Shown here piece by piece: positions 1-7,480 of a stretch of DNA of 9,612 nucleotides; position 1 is the first letter of the stretch, and every line of letters starts with the position of its first letter. Source of the DNA: Nitrospirota bacterium (GTDB lineage Bacteria > Nitrospirota > Thermodesulfovibrionia > UBA6902 > BMS3Bbin08); the NCBI GenBank assembly GCA_016208845.1, contig JACQXH010000228.1:1-9612 (forward strand), read 5' to 3'. Made by a program: the position numbers and the translations under genes. The notes beneath the pieces were generated by a model. It saw only the letters and a program-made list of their open reading frames with translations, did no database searches and was not told where the DNA came from.

Positions 1-1271
1 TGAAATTTCAGCAGTTCTTCGTACGGAAGCCCTTTTAATTCAAGAGCCCTTCCCCCATATTTGTCATACTCCGACCAGACAGTCGACAAAAGACGATAAC
101 CGCCTTCACCGCGCTGCGCAATATCAAATATTTTTGTTCCAGGATACGGCACCATAATGCCGACGGCTATCGTATCGGTATTCAGCGCGATTGCCAGGAC
201 GAGAGTCTTACTCAAGGTTTCTCTGGTTTCATTCGGGTGTCCAAGAATATAATATGTCCCCAGCATGATATTGTTTTCTTTAATTATGGCTACGGCCCTC
301 TTTATCTCGTCCGTAGTAATATTTTTGCCGATAGCTTTCAATATTTTGTTATCGCCCGACTCCACTCCCATCTCCAGATGAAAACAGCCCGCCAGTTTTG
401 CCAGGCTGATTATTTCCGGGCTGACCATATTTGCGCGCGTCAGTCCGCTCCATCTGATTTTCCTGTTAAGGCCTCTTTTAATCATCATATTCAAAACTTC
501 GCGTGTTCGATCATTATCAAATAAAAATATTTCATCGGCAAAATTTACAGTGTGGGCCCCGAAAAGGGAGACGGCGGCTTCTATCTCCTGGCAAATCCTT
601 TCAGGCGAGAAGCTCCTTATTTTTCGTCCTAGTACCTGCATGCAAAAAGCGCAGTGGTAAGGACAGCCCCTTGAGGAGAACATAACATAATACGAATCTT
701 TATCAGCCAATGCCTTTGAATTATTGCCGTAGTAATAGTGAAATGCCGGATATGGGAGACTGTTGAGTCTTTTGCTGTCCATCCAGGGCCGCGGCTCATT
801 GACGACAATATTTCCGTTATCTCTAAAGACGAGCCCTCTAATTGAATATATATCCGATGTTTTGCGCCCGTTAAACAGCGACCTCAACAATTCAAGGATA
901 GTTTCTTCACCTTCACCGATTATCCCAAAATCAAAGACAGGGAATTCGGACATTGTCCTTTCAGGCAAGGCCGTAAGATGGCAGCCGCCGATAATTGCTG
1001 ATATGCCGAGCCTTTCTTTAATTAAAGACGTAATGTGCGCCGCTTGGGTAATTTCATGTGTCATGGAAGTTATACCGACGATATCCGGTTTATAAGTTTC
1101 AATGCTTTGAATGAGTTCTTTTTCAGACCACTTATTGAATGCCGCATCGAATATTCTTGCATTAAACCCGTTTTGTTCAAGGAACGAGCTGATACATGAT
1201 ATTCCTATAACAGGTCTCTGATACCAGTTTGAATATGTCGGTGGCGGTTTTATAAGCGCTATTTTTATCAT
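1..1271 (-). CDS. B12-binding-domain radical SAM enzyme (C-terminus beyond window)
   Basis: Reading the minus strand from ATG at 1271 gives 423 uninterrupted codons to the window edge. Residues about 1-140 look like a cobalamin-binding Rossmann domain: the start MIKIALIKPPPTYSNWYQRP, then a stretch around GITSMTH, and the GEGEET signature near residue 139. Residues about 195-400 are the radical SAM core, with C203-x3-C207-x2-C210 (CPYHCAFC) to hold the 4Fe-4S cluster that cleaves S-adenosylmethionine. The later strand segments HLEMGVESG and YYILGHPNE are typical of this class. An AAGGA ribosome site (1282-1286) lies 10 nt before the ATG, and an in-frame stop precedes any earlier start. The family includes methylases, cyclases and other anaerobic tailoring enzymes (BchE, HpnJ and HpnP types), so the substrate cannot be named. 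It is divergent from another radical SAM gene beside polysaccharide genes, so modification of a surface glycan or lipid is an inference only. Confidence 0.9.
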   Translation of the reverse strand, partial: MIKIALIKPPPTYSNWYQRPVIGISCISSFLEQNGFNARIFDAAFNKWSEKELIQSIETYKPDIVGITSMTHEITQAAHITSLIKERLGISAIIGGCHLTALPERTMSEFPVFDFGIIGEGEETILELLRSLFNGRKTSDIYSIRGLVFRDNGNIVVNEPRPWMDSKRLNSLPYPAFHYYYGNNSKALADKDSYYVMFSSRGCPYHCAFCMQVLGRKIRSFSPERICQEIEAAVSLFGAHTVNFADEIFLFDNDRTREVLNMMIKRGLNRKIRWSGLTRANMVSPEIISLAKLAGCFHLEMGVESGDNKILKAIGKNITTDEIKRAVAIIKENNIMLGTYYILGHPNETRETLSKTLVLAIALNTDTIAVGIMVPYPGTKIFDIAQRGEGGYRLLSTVWSEYDKYGGRALELKGLPYEELLKF

Positions 1272-1390
1272 GTCGAAATAATCCTTAGGCAGCGATGGCC
1301 AAATAATATATTATGAGATGAAAAATGTCGGTAAAAAATTATATACTTCCTTGAGGGAAAAAGAAAGGAATAATTTCACAACGATTTCCA
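1272..1390. promoter_or_regulatory. Divergent intergenic region between two radical SAM genes
   Basis: This AT-rich gap separates two genes that start in opposite directions, so it must hold both of their start signals unless transcription enters from elsewhere. On the plus side TATACT (1342-1347) could be a -10 box, but I see no convincing -35. The purine-rich AAAGGA (1364-1369) is 21 nt from the plus-strand ATG, which is too far for a normal ribosome site. On the minus side AAGGA at 1282-1286 is well placed. Promoter positions are tentative. Confidence 0.35.
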
Positions 1391-2362
1391 ATGAATAAAT
1401 ATTTGCATGTTTTCTTGCTTGGTATTTCATATAAATTGGGATTGACCAGGCCGATAAATCTTCCTTATCAGTTTACTATCGAACCGACAAATATCTGCAA
1501 TTTCCGGTGCGTGTTCTGTCCGCAGTCAAATCCAGAGCACAGGTTTCTCAGGAAACAGGGGTATCTCACTGTGGATAATATTGGAAGGTTCATTAATGAA
1601 GTGAAGCGTGTCAGACCGGGCAATAGAAACATTTCCCTGACACTCGACGGCGAGCCGGCAATGAACAAGGCCCTCCCCGATTTTGTCAAATTGATAAATG
1701 ACAGAGGTTTTTTGCCAAGATTCAGCTCTAACGGAAAGCTCCTCACTCCGGCGCTGACAGACAAGCTTGTTTCTGCAGGGTCTTTTTTAGCATCAGTTGA
1801 TTTTGCGAGTAAGCCGGAATACTTTGATAATGTACGCGGCAGGGAGGGGGACTATGATATCGTTCTGGTAAACTTGCGGTATATGGTCGATATCGCAAGA
1901 TATAATCCCGGTATAAAAATGGAGCTTGTTAATATTTCACATTTTTCAGGCGCAGACCCCGTTAAGAGTCTCAATGACATGAAACGGCTGTTTCCTGATA
2001 ATCTGCCCGCAAACATTGCTTTCTGGTCAAGAGAGTTTCATAATTTCGGCGGACATCTGAAAACAACTTCAGGATCAAATTATAAACTCTGTCCATACCC
2101 ATGGACATCTTTTACCGTAACGTGGGAAGGCGATGTGGTGCCGTGCTGCCGGGATACGCTTGCCAGGACCGTGCTCGGAAATGTGTTTTCCCATAGCATT
2201 CATGAAATCTGGCATGGAGAACGCTATCAAAATCTAAGAAAAAAACTTGTTCAAAGGAAAGTGGATGAAATTGCCGCCTGTGAAAAATGTGACTTGCCGT
2301 GGAGCGGGGGTCAAAGAAGGTGGAACCCGCGATATGTGTTATCCTCTCTTATGCGCAGATAA
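1391..2362 (+). CDS. Radical SAM protein with SPASM-type C-terminal cysteines
   Basis: This is a complete 323-residue protein. The N-terminal core carries C36-x3-C40-x2-C43 (CNFRCVFC) just after the strand FTIEPTNI, the usual position of the SAM-cleaving 4Fe-4S site. LTLDGEPAMN (about residues 78-87) occupies the place of the GGEP-type SAM-binding motif. The C-terminal part resembles a short SPASM/Twitch domain that binds an extra iron-sulfur cluster: C234 (CPYPW), GDVVPCC with C252-C253, GNVFSHSIHEIW, then C297-x2-C300. Proteins of this MoaA/SPASM-like type are common in surface polysaccharide loci, but few have a known substrate. The ATG at 1391 is the only reasonable start, because TGA lies in frame upstream and no other ATG, GTG or TTG intervenes. 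Its ribosome site is weak. It is divergent from the B12-type radical SAM gene, and a decayed glycosyltransferase begins 34 nt after its stop. Confidence 0.9.
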   Translation: MNKYLHVFLLGISYKLGLTRPINLPYQFTIEPTNICNFRCVFCPQSNPEHRFLRKQGYLTVDNIGRFINEVKRVRPGNRNISLTLDGEPAMNKALPDFVKLINDRGFLPRFSSNGKLLTPALTDKLVSAGSFLASVDFASKPEYFDNVRGREGDYDIVLVNLRYMVDIARYNPGIKMELVNISHFSGADPVKSLNDMKRLFPDNLPANIAFWSREFHNFGGHLKTTSGSNYKLCPYPWTSFTVTWEGDVVPCCRDTLARTVLGNVFSHSIHEIWHGERYQNLRKKLVQRKVDEIAACEKCDLPWSGGQRRWNPRYVLSSLMRR

Positions 2363-2396
2363 TTGTCTGAAAAAGGCATTAGCATTTTGGAGTAAT

Positions 2397-2865
2397 ATGT
2401 TTTATTGCTGTAAAAGTTTCCATAATTACGGCAGCCTTTAAGAATCGCGACACTATCGACGATACCATCCGTAGCCTACTGACTCAGAAGTACAAGAACA
2501 TCTAATATATGGAAGTTGACAGCGGATCGACCGATGGGACGCTGGTAATTTTTTAAAAGTATCAGGATAAAATAGCAAAGTGGGTAAGTGAACCTGATAA
2601 AGGCATCTATCATGCCTTGAATATAGGATTAAAGATGTCCACAAGTGAAAAACTATTGGTCACGCAGACCAATAGGCAGATTAAAAAGAAGGAGAAGAAT
2701 ACCGTAAAGTCACAATTTTTAAATGGGTTCAGGGATATCACGGGAATTCCTGTTTACCAAAAACTGCTTAACGCAAATAGCCCATTATATGCCAGCCTGA
2801 AAAAAACTGAATTATCATTTAGACCAAGACGAATAGTGATAATAATTGGGTCTTGTATAAAATAA
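2397..2865 (+). pseudogene. Decayed family-2 glycosyltransferase (frameshift plus two stops)
   Basis: In the frame containing 2413, the translation reads KVSIITAAFKNRDTIDDTIR, then after a stop MEVDSGSTDGTLVIF, then after a second stop KYQDKIAKWVSEPDKGIYHA and LNIGLKMS. This is the ordered N-terminal signature of GT-A family-2 transferases: a V-S-I-I-T-A opening strand, an acidic DSGSTDGT nucleotide-sugar loop, and SEPDKGIYDALNKG. The in-frame stops are TAA at 2503-2505 and TAA at 2554-2556. A well-placed GGAG followed by ATG (2397) is one frame off, as if a base was gained in the T run at 2400-2403. After about 2650 the frame stays open to TAA at 2863-2865, but the sequence no longer resembles a glycosyltransferase. 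The DxD region and C-terminal half are absent, so the gene cannot make a working enzyme. Confidence 0.8.
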
Positions 2866-2884
2866 AAGAAAAATATAATATAAT
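2853..2884 (+). promoter_or_regulatory. Candidate sigma70-type promoter for the epimerase gene
   Basis: TTGTAT at 2853-2858 is followed after 15 nt by TATAAT (2874-2879), which overlaps a second TATAAT (2879-2884). The site lies about 45 nt before the TTG start of the epimerase gene, just where the upstream pseudogene's residual frame ends. The -10 match is exact, but the spacing is short and the background is AT-rich, so this is a moderate guess. Confidence 0.35.
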
Positions 2885-2927
2885 TCTGAATTGTGAAATT
2901 GATTTTTTGTGAAAGCGGGGGATTTAT

Positions 2928-3923
2928 TTGACTAATCAAAAGAAAATACTGGTGACAGGTGCAGGCGGGTTCATAGGCCATCACCTGTGTAAACATCTTA
3001 AGGGAAGAGGTTATTGGATCAGAGGGGTGGATATAAAATATCCTGAGTTTGAATCGACAATGGCGGATGATTTCAGGTTAATGGATCTCAGGGAGTTTTC
3101 CCATTGTTTGGAGTCATGCAGCGGCATGGATGAAGTTTATCAACTGGCAGCAGATATGGGGGGGATAGGCTATATCACCTCTTATCATGCAGCTATATTA
3201 AGGAATAATGCTTTGATCAATTTGCATATGCTTGAGGCTGCGAGAAAGAACAATATAAAAAAATATCTTTATACAAGCAGCGCCTGCGTTTATCCCCAGC
3301 ATTTGCAAGATAAACCCGACATAGCGCCCCTTAAAGAAGAGGATGCGTATCCGGCAGATGCAGAACCGGGTTATGGATGGGAGAAATTATTCGCAGAGCT
3401 GGCATGTCAATATTATATGGAAGATTTTGGCATGAAAACCTATTCAGTGCGCTTTCACAATATTTTTGGTCCATTGGGTACATACGATGGTGGAAAAGAG
3501 AAGTCGCCGGCTGCTGTCTGTCGGAAGATTGCTCTCGCCGAACAGAAAGATGAAATAGAGATATGGGGTGATGGAAAACAGACGAGGTCTTACTGCTATA
3601 TCAGTGATTGTGTAGAAGGCATTTTTAGATTGATGCAGTCTGATTATCATATGCCTATAAATCTTGGACAAGACAGAATGATTACAATCAATGAGCTAGT
3701 TGACATGGTCGCCAAAATTGCCGGCAAGAAAATAAGAAAGAAATATGACTTGTCAAAACCTCAAGGTGTCAGAGGAAGAAACAGCGACAATAACATGCTG
3801 CGTAAAGTCCTGAATTGGGAGCCTCTGGTATCACTTGAGGAAGGCCTTGGGATTACATATAAGTGGATCCATGAGCAAATTACAAGAAATAAAAAGGCAG
3901 TTGTCTCTGGCAAGTCTGGATGA
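2928..3923 (+). CDS. gme: GDP-mannose 3,5-epimerase-like NAD-dependent epimerase
   Basis: This 331-residue cytosolic protein belongs to the extended short-chain dehydrogenase (SDR) family. It has the NAD-binding G11-x2-G14-x2-G17 loop (TGAGGFIG), Y149-x3-K153 (YGWEK), and the residues that mark GDP-mannose 3,5-epimerase: SSACVYP with C120 as a candidate acid/base, RFHNIFGPLGTYDGG, KEKSPAA with K192 as the partner base, WGDGKQTRS, and PQGVRGRNSDNN near residue 278. Plant GME shares all of these and converts GDP-D-mannose to GDP-L-galactose and GDP-L-gulose by double epimerisation. Bacterial relatives supply such sugars for glycans or natural products. The start is TTG, supported by GGGGG at 2917-2921 six nt upstream; no ATG lies near the nucleotide-binding loop. 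The stop overlaps the next ATG by 4 nt (ATGA), implying translational coupling to the glycosyltransferase gene. GDP-mannose epimerase is the best reading; a related epimerase on another sugar is less likely. Confidence 0.88.
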   Translation: MTNQKKILVTGAGGFIGHHLCKHLKGRGYWIRGVDIKYPEFESTMADDFRLMDLREFSHCLESCSGMDEVYQLAADMGGIGYITSYHAAILRNNALINLHMLEAARKNNIKKYLYTSSACVYPQHLQDKPDIAPLKEEDAYPADAEPGYGWEKLFAELACQYYMEDFGMKTYSVRFHNIFGPLGTYDGGKEKSPAAVCRKIALAEQKDEIEIWGDGKQTRSYCYISDCVEGIFRLMQSDYHMPINLGQDRMITINELVDMVAKIAGKKIRKKYDLSKPQGVRGRNSDNNMLRKVLNWEPLVSLEEGLGITYKWIHEQITRNKKAVVSGKSG

Positions 3924-4979
3924 ATCAGGGGAACCCCACTGCAATAATTTTATATCACTTCTTTTATCCCGATGACGTAGTCAGCGCCCGCCATTTTTCT
4001 GACTTCGCGGAAGAATTGGTTAAGCGCGGCTGGAACGTTAAGGTCTTAACCAGCAATCGTTTTTGCCGCTATCCCCAAAAAAAGATAGAGGTAAGAGAAG
4101 CGGTTTGGAACGGTATTAATATCATCAGGTCAGGCCGGCCAGGCTGGAATCAGGCAAATAAATATCTACGAATTGCCAATTCATTCTGGATCATGATTGC
4201 ATGGTCCTTCAAGATGCTAAGGATGCCTCAAGCTGATGTCGTAATCGTAGGCAGCGACCCTCAGTTTTCACAATTCCTCCTGCCGGTTTTGCATAAGTTT
4301 AGGAAGCAAAGGTTTTTATGTTATTGGTGCTATGATCTCTATCCTGAGGCGATTATCGCTGATGGTGCAAAAGGTCTTACTAAATGGTTTGCAGAAAAAA
4401 TAAAGATCTTCGTAAACAAATGTTATCGCAATTTAGATCTTTTGGTCGATATAGGTCCCTGCATGCAAAAGCGCCTGAAAAATTACAAGCATACAGCGAT
4501 AGTAGAAACATTAACCCCTTGGGCATTGGTCGAACCGCAACAAATAGGCTTAGCCAACCCTGAGGTAAGATATAAACTATTTGGTGATGCTGAATTGGCG
4601 CTGCTTTATTCTGGCAATATGGGCAAGGCGCATGATTATAATCTTTTCCTCCAGCTTGCACGGATGGTTTATAGAGCAAATCCAAAAATTATTTTTTGTT
4701 TTTCGTGTCGCGGGAACAGGTTCGATGAATTAAAAAAGGCCATCAAATATGACGACTATAATATCCGGGTTGTTCCATTTTCATACGAGACAGAACTCGA
4801 AGAGAGACTTATTGCGGCCGACCTGCATCTTCTAAGTCTGAGACCTGAATGCCCAGCAGCCCGGTATGCTTAGGATATGGCGTGAAAATGCCTATAACGC
4901 CTATCATAAATATTTTTCAAAAATGAAGGTTATGGACAGATGGAATGAACTTTTAAATAACCTGTTAAATTCTACATAA
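3920..4979 (+). pseudogene. Family-4 glycosyltransferase (WbuB-like) with internal deletion and frameshift
   Basis: The open frame from ATG 3920 to TAG 4873 encodes 317 residues. The N-terminal Rossmann domain has LYHFFYPDDVVSARHFSDFA, VVIVGSDPQF and CYDLYPEAIIADG. The second domain begins at LLYSGNMGKAHDYNLFL and reaches LIAADLHLLSLRPE before ending in an unrelated CPAARYA. The true family C-terminus is present in another frame at 4866-4979: LRIWRENAYNAYHKYFSK, then MDRWNELLNNLLNST and TAA. The missing stretch is the donor-binding segment (PSKFFG...GRPVL type), roughly 60 residues by family length. This shows one internal deletion that also shifted the frame. The start overlaps the epimerase stop (ATGA), so both were once one operon. 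The product would have lacked much of the nucleotide-sugar site and is probably inactive. An alternative is a short acceptor-domain protein, which I consider unlikely. Confidence 0.8.
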
Positions 4980-5050
4980 ATTAGCATACGAGAATATTTC
5001 CATTATTTCCCTTAAACTACATATACCTCTTCAAAGCCTTCACAGAAAGC

Positions 5051-5087
5051 GAAAAAAGGGGTCACTTCTTTAACCTTGACAAGTGCC
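5051..5087 (+). repeat. Transposase-upstream bulged-hairpin repeat, copy 1
   Basis: A run of A's then GGGGTCACTTCTTTAACCTT leads into a hairpin: GG and CACTT (5060-5067) pair with AAGTGCC (5081-5087), leaving T5062 bulged and a 13-nt loop. An almost identical copy occurs at 8464-8501. It ends 25 nt before the ATG of a REP-associated transposase. Small bulged hairpins beside such genes are the classic substrates (REP/BIME-type) of this enzyme family, so this is probably the recognition end of the element. Confidence 0.65.
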
Positions 5088-5112
5088 ATTTTATTGTGAG
5101 ATACTCACCGTC

Positions 5113-6126
5113 ATGGCAAGGCCTCTTCGCATTCAATACCCGGACGCCTTTTACCATGTCACCTGCCGCGGCAATGAAAGGCAGAATATATTTCGGGACG
5201 ACGAGGATCGGAGCCGCTTTATTCAACAGCTCAACCAATCAGTAAAAATATACGCTGTCAAACTCCACAGCTATGTCTTGATGATCAACCACTTTCACTT
5301 GCTGGTCGAAACGCCATTGGCGAATCTTTCAGAATTCATGCGCCACTTAAACATCGCCTATATAGGATACTTCAACCGCAGGCACAACCGGGCCGGTCAC
5401 CTGTATCAGGGAAGATTTAAAGCCATCATAGTAGATAAGGACACCTATCTCTCCGTCCTGTCCCGCTATATCCATTTAAACCCCATAAGAATCAAAGCGC
5501 TTGAAAAAGCAGAGCCAAAGGAAAAGTACCGGCGACTCGTTCGCAACCCATGGAGCAGCTTGGCCGGGTATCTGAGCAAACGCAAGAGGCAGCGCTTTGT
5601 TGAGTATAAGCTTGTACTTGCGGAATATGGAGGGGACACCGATAAGGCAAGGAAATCATACAGAAAAGCCCTTATTGAGGAAATGGCACAAGGCAAGGAT
5701 ATTCACAAACAGGTCATCGCCCAGACCGTCCTTGGAGGAGAAGAATTCATAGGCTGGCTCAAGGAAAAGTTTCTGGGCGAACAAAAAGACCGCGAGGCGC
5801 CAGCACACCGGGCAATAAGGCGTCACCGGTCACATGAAGAAATCGTTGATGTTGTGGTTCGTAACACCGGCAAGACGCTGGAAGAGATCAAGAAAGAGAA
5901 GGGGCCAGTTCGGCAGATTCTCATGGATTTGCTTCATCGACAGGGTGGGATGACGAACCCTGAGATCGGGCGGCTGTTTAGTGTGGACTATTCTTCGGTA
6001 AGCCAGGAACGTAAACGATTGTGGCAGCGGGCAGAGAAGGACCGGAAGTTGTCCTCATTGCAACGAGACATTCAAAATGAAATGTCAAGGATAAACAGCC
6101 TGTTGAAAAAGTCTGTTTCGGCGTAA
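5113..6126 (+). CDS. REP-associated tyrosine (RAYT, Y1/IS200-like) transposase with DnaA-C-like tail
   Basis: The 337-residue protein opens with MARPLRIQYPDAFYHVTCRG, the standard start of REP-associated tyrosine transposases. The HUH metal-binding pair is H60-F-H62 (INHFHLLVE). The nucleophilic tyrosine lies in the helix TYLSVLSRYIHLNP (Y119, or less likely Y112). Family members nick and rejoin single-stranded DNA at small hairpins through a 5'-phosphotyrosine. Residues about 240-305, with MTNPEIGRLFSVDYSSVSQ, look like the helix-turn-helix of the DnaA C-terminal domain, a tail found in a subset of these enzymes and presumably used for DNA binding. A GTG 30 nt earlier is possible, but the conserved MARPLR start favours 5113. 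The frame is intact while both upstream glycosyltransferases are broken. Sampled lines appear more GC-rich (about 47-55%) than the epimerase gene (about 33-38%), consistent with foreign origin. It may act on the repeat copies at 5051 and 8464. Confidence 0.93.
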   Translation: MARPLRIQYPDAFYHVTCRGNERQNIFRDDEDRSRFIQQLNQSVKIYAVKLHSYVLMINHFHLLVETPLANLSEFMRHLNIAYIGYFNRRHNRAGHLYQGRFKAIIVDKDTYLSVLSRYIHLNPIRIKALEKAEPKEKYRRLVRNPWSSLAGYLSKRKRQRFVEYKLVLAEYGGDTDKARKSYRKALIEEMAQGKDIHKQVIAQTVLGGEEFIGWLKEKFLGEQKDREAPAHRAIRRHRSHEEIVDVVVRNTGKTLEEIKKEKGPVRQILMDLLHRQGGMTNPEIGRLFSVDYSSVSQERKRLWQRAEKDRKLSSLQRDIQNEMSRINSLLKKSVSA

Positions 6127-6265
6127 GAAATCGTCATACCCGCCCCCGACTACTACATTCGAGGGCAGGCTCCAGCGGGTACCCAGTAACTTATTAAATT
6201 AAATGGATTCCCGTTTTCACGGGAATGACAGAAGAAGACATAAAAATTGTTTTTCAACAGCCTGT
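6095..6265. repeat. Long-spaced inverted repeat enclosing the transposase 3' end
   Basis: The 16-nt arm ACAGCCTGTTGAAAAA (6095-6110), within the last codons of the transposase gene, is matched on the opposite strand by TTTTTCAACAGCCTGT (6250-6265); only one position differs. The 139-nt interior holds the ATTCCC/GGGAAT repeat element. The arrangement could form a large hairpin at the 3' end of the transposase transcript, or could mark the right end of the mobile element. Confidence 0.65.
6133..6229. repeat. Paired ATTCCC/GGGAAT (dRS3-like) palindromic repeat element
   Basis: The 97-bp unit is bounded by GTCATACCCG (6133-6142) and CGGGAATGAC (6220-6229), inverted copies with one mismatch. Two sub-repeats point toward each other. 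The left one pairs TACCCGC (6137-6143) with GCGGGTA (6175-6181) and contains an inner stem, 6142-6149 with 6159-6166, with one mismatch. The right one is a perfect 8-bp hairpin, ATTCCCGT, loop TTTC, ACGGGAAT (6207-6226). It fits the ATTCCC-N8-GGGAAT pattern of neisserial dRS3-type repeats, and similar GTCATTCCCG...CGGGAATCCA repeats are scattered in many Gram-negative genomes. The perfect hairpin lacks a T tract, so a terminator role is doubtful. Confidence 0.75.
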
Positions 6266-6347
6266 AAAGAAGTTACCCTATATATTCTGAAATGGCGGAA
6301 CAGTGCAGGCGGCTTGATAATAACCAATTAATCGAGAGGAATAAAAT

Positions 6348-7475
6348 ATGAAGCGTGCTTTAATAACCGGAATCACAGGACAGGACGGGTCTTATCTCGC
6401 AGAGGCACTTCTTTCTAAAGGATATGAAATACATGGCATAATCCGCAGGGCAAGTACATTTAACACAAAGAGAATAGACCACCTGTATATTGATCCACAT
6501 ATCTCGAATGTAAGATTTTTTCTTCATTACGGAGACCTTACTGATGCCGGACAGCTGACTAATCTCATCTATAACATCCAGCCTGATGAGGTTTACAATC
6601 TTGGCGCGCAGAGTCATGTTAAGGTCAGCTATGAAATGCCTGAATTTACAGGTGATGTTACGGCACTCGGCACAACCCGGATCCTTGAAGCCATCAGGAG
6701 AAGCGGCGTAAAGACAAAATTTTATCAGGCATCATCGTCAGAGATGTTCGGCTCATCACCACCCCCCCAAAATGAGTCATCACCTTTTTATCCAAGAAGC
6801 CCCTATGCGGCAGCAAAAGTTTATGCCTACTGGATGACAGTCAATTACAGAGAAGCATACGGCCTGTATGCGAGCAACGGAATCCTGTTTAATCATGAAT
6901 CACCAAGGAGGGGCGAGACCTTTGTCACAAGGAAAATAACAAAGGCCTTGGCAAATATAATTTCGGGAAAACAGAATAAATTATACCTTGGCAATCTTGA
7001 TGCAAGAAGAGACTGGGGATATGCCCCTGAATATGTGGAATGTCAGTGGCTGATGCTTCAACTGGATAAACCGGATGATTATGTCATTGGCACTGGTGAA
7101 AGCCATTCTGTAAGAGAATTCATAGAGCTTGCCTTCAGATATTCCGGCATAGAGCTTGAATGGCAGGGCAACGGGATTAATGAAAAAGGTATAGTCCGGT
7201 CACTGATTTCCCTCCCTAATTTAAATACCGGCGATGCAGTTGTTGAGATCGACCCGCGCTATTTCCGGCCGGCAGAGGTGGACGTTCTCCTTGCGGATGC
7301 CTCCAAGGCAATCGAACAACTCGGGTGGCAGCCGAGAATAACGTTCAATGAACTTATAAAGATAATGGTTGATGCTGATATGGAAATGTCAGGCCTTAAG
7401 CCACAGGGAGAAGGCAAAAAAATACTTGCTGACAAAGGCATACACTGGACAAAGAATAAGGTTACAGAAAGATAG
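6348..7475 (+). CDS. gmd: GDP-mannose 4,6-dehydratase
   Basis: This cytosolic enzyme converts GDP-D-mannose to GDP-4-keto-6-deoxy-D-mannose, the first committed step to GDP-L-fucose and other 6-deoxy sugars. The 375-residue length is normal for the family. NADP binding is shown by the loop ITGITGQDGSYLAEAL (residues 6-21) and RRASTFNTKRIDHLY. Catalytic residues are S130 (Thr in E. coli), E132 (SSSEMFG), Y153 and K157 (SPYAAAKVYAYW). NHESPRRGETFVTRKIT, GNLDARRDWGYAPEYV and DPRYFRPAEVD are strong family signatures. AGAGGA (6335-6340) lies 7 nt before the ATG. The gene begins 83 nt after the inverted-repeat cluster behind the transposase and is followed 5 nt later by fcl, so the two are almost certainly co-transcribed. 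I see no clear promoter in the AT-rich 6266-6334 stretch; TATATT at 6281-6286 is a weak candidate -10. Confidence 0.97.
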   Translation: MKRALITGITGQDGSYLAEALLSKGYEIHGIIRRASTFNTKRIDHLYIDPHISNVRFFLHYGDLTDAGQLTNLIYNIQPDEVYNLGAQSHVKVSYEMPEFTGDVTALGTTRILEAIRRSGVKTKFYQASSSEMFGSSPPPQNESSPFYPRSPYAAAKVYAYWMTVNYREAYGLYASNGILFNHESPRRGETFVTRKITKALANIISGKQNKLYLGNLDARRDWGYAPEYVECQWLMLQLDKPDDYVIGTGESHSVREFIELAFRYSGIELEWQGNGINEKGIVRSLISLPNLNTGDAVVEIDPRYFRPAEVDVLLADASKAIEQLGWQPRITFNELIKIMVDADMEMSGLKPQGEGKKILADKGIHWTKNKVTER

Positions 7476-7480
7476 AATTC

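Noticed and set aside
237..1095. Plus-strand open frames at 237-524, 503-685 and 763-1095
   Set aside because: They are antisense to the continuous 423-codon radical SAM reading frame, which has clear motifs.
2247..2441. Plus-strand frame of 64 codons overlapping the end of the SPASM radical SAM gene
   Set aside because: It is out of frame with both the radical SAM gene and the glycosyltransferase fossil and has no recognisable content; only its ATG at 2397 matters, as the former start of the fossil.
5083..5112. GTG at 5083 as the transposase start
   Set aside because: It would add ten residues not typical of the family and lies inside the hairpin repeat; the conserved MARPLR start at 5113 is preferred.
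6207..6226. Perfect hairpin as a rho-independent terminator for the transposase gene
   Set aside because: No T run follows the stem, and the ATTCCC-N8-GGGAAT pattern fits a dispersed repeat better, although some effect on transcription is possible.
6133..6229. CRISPR array or tandem repeat
   Set aside because: There are only two inverted, diverged units with no regular spacing or spacers.
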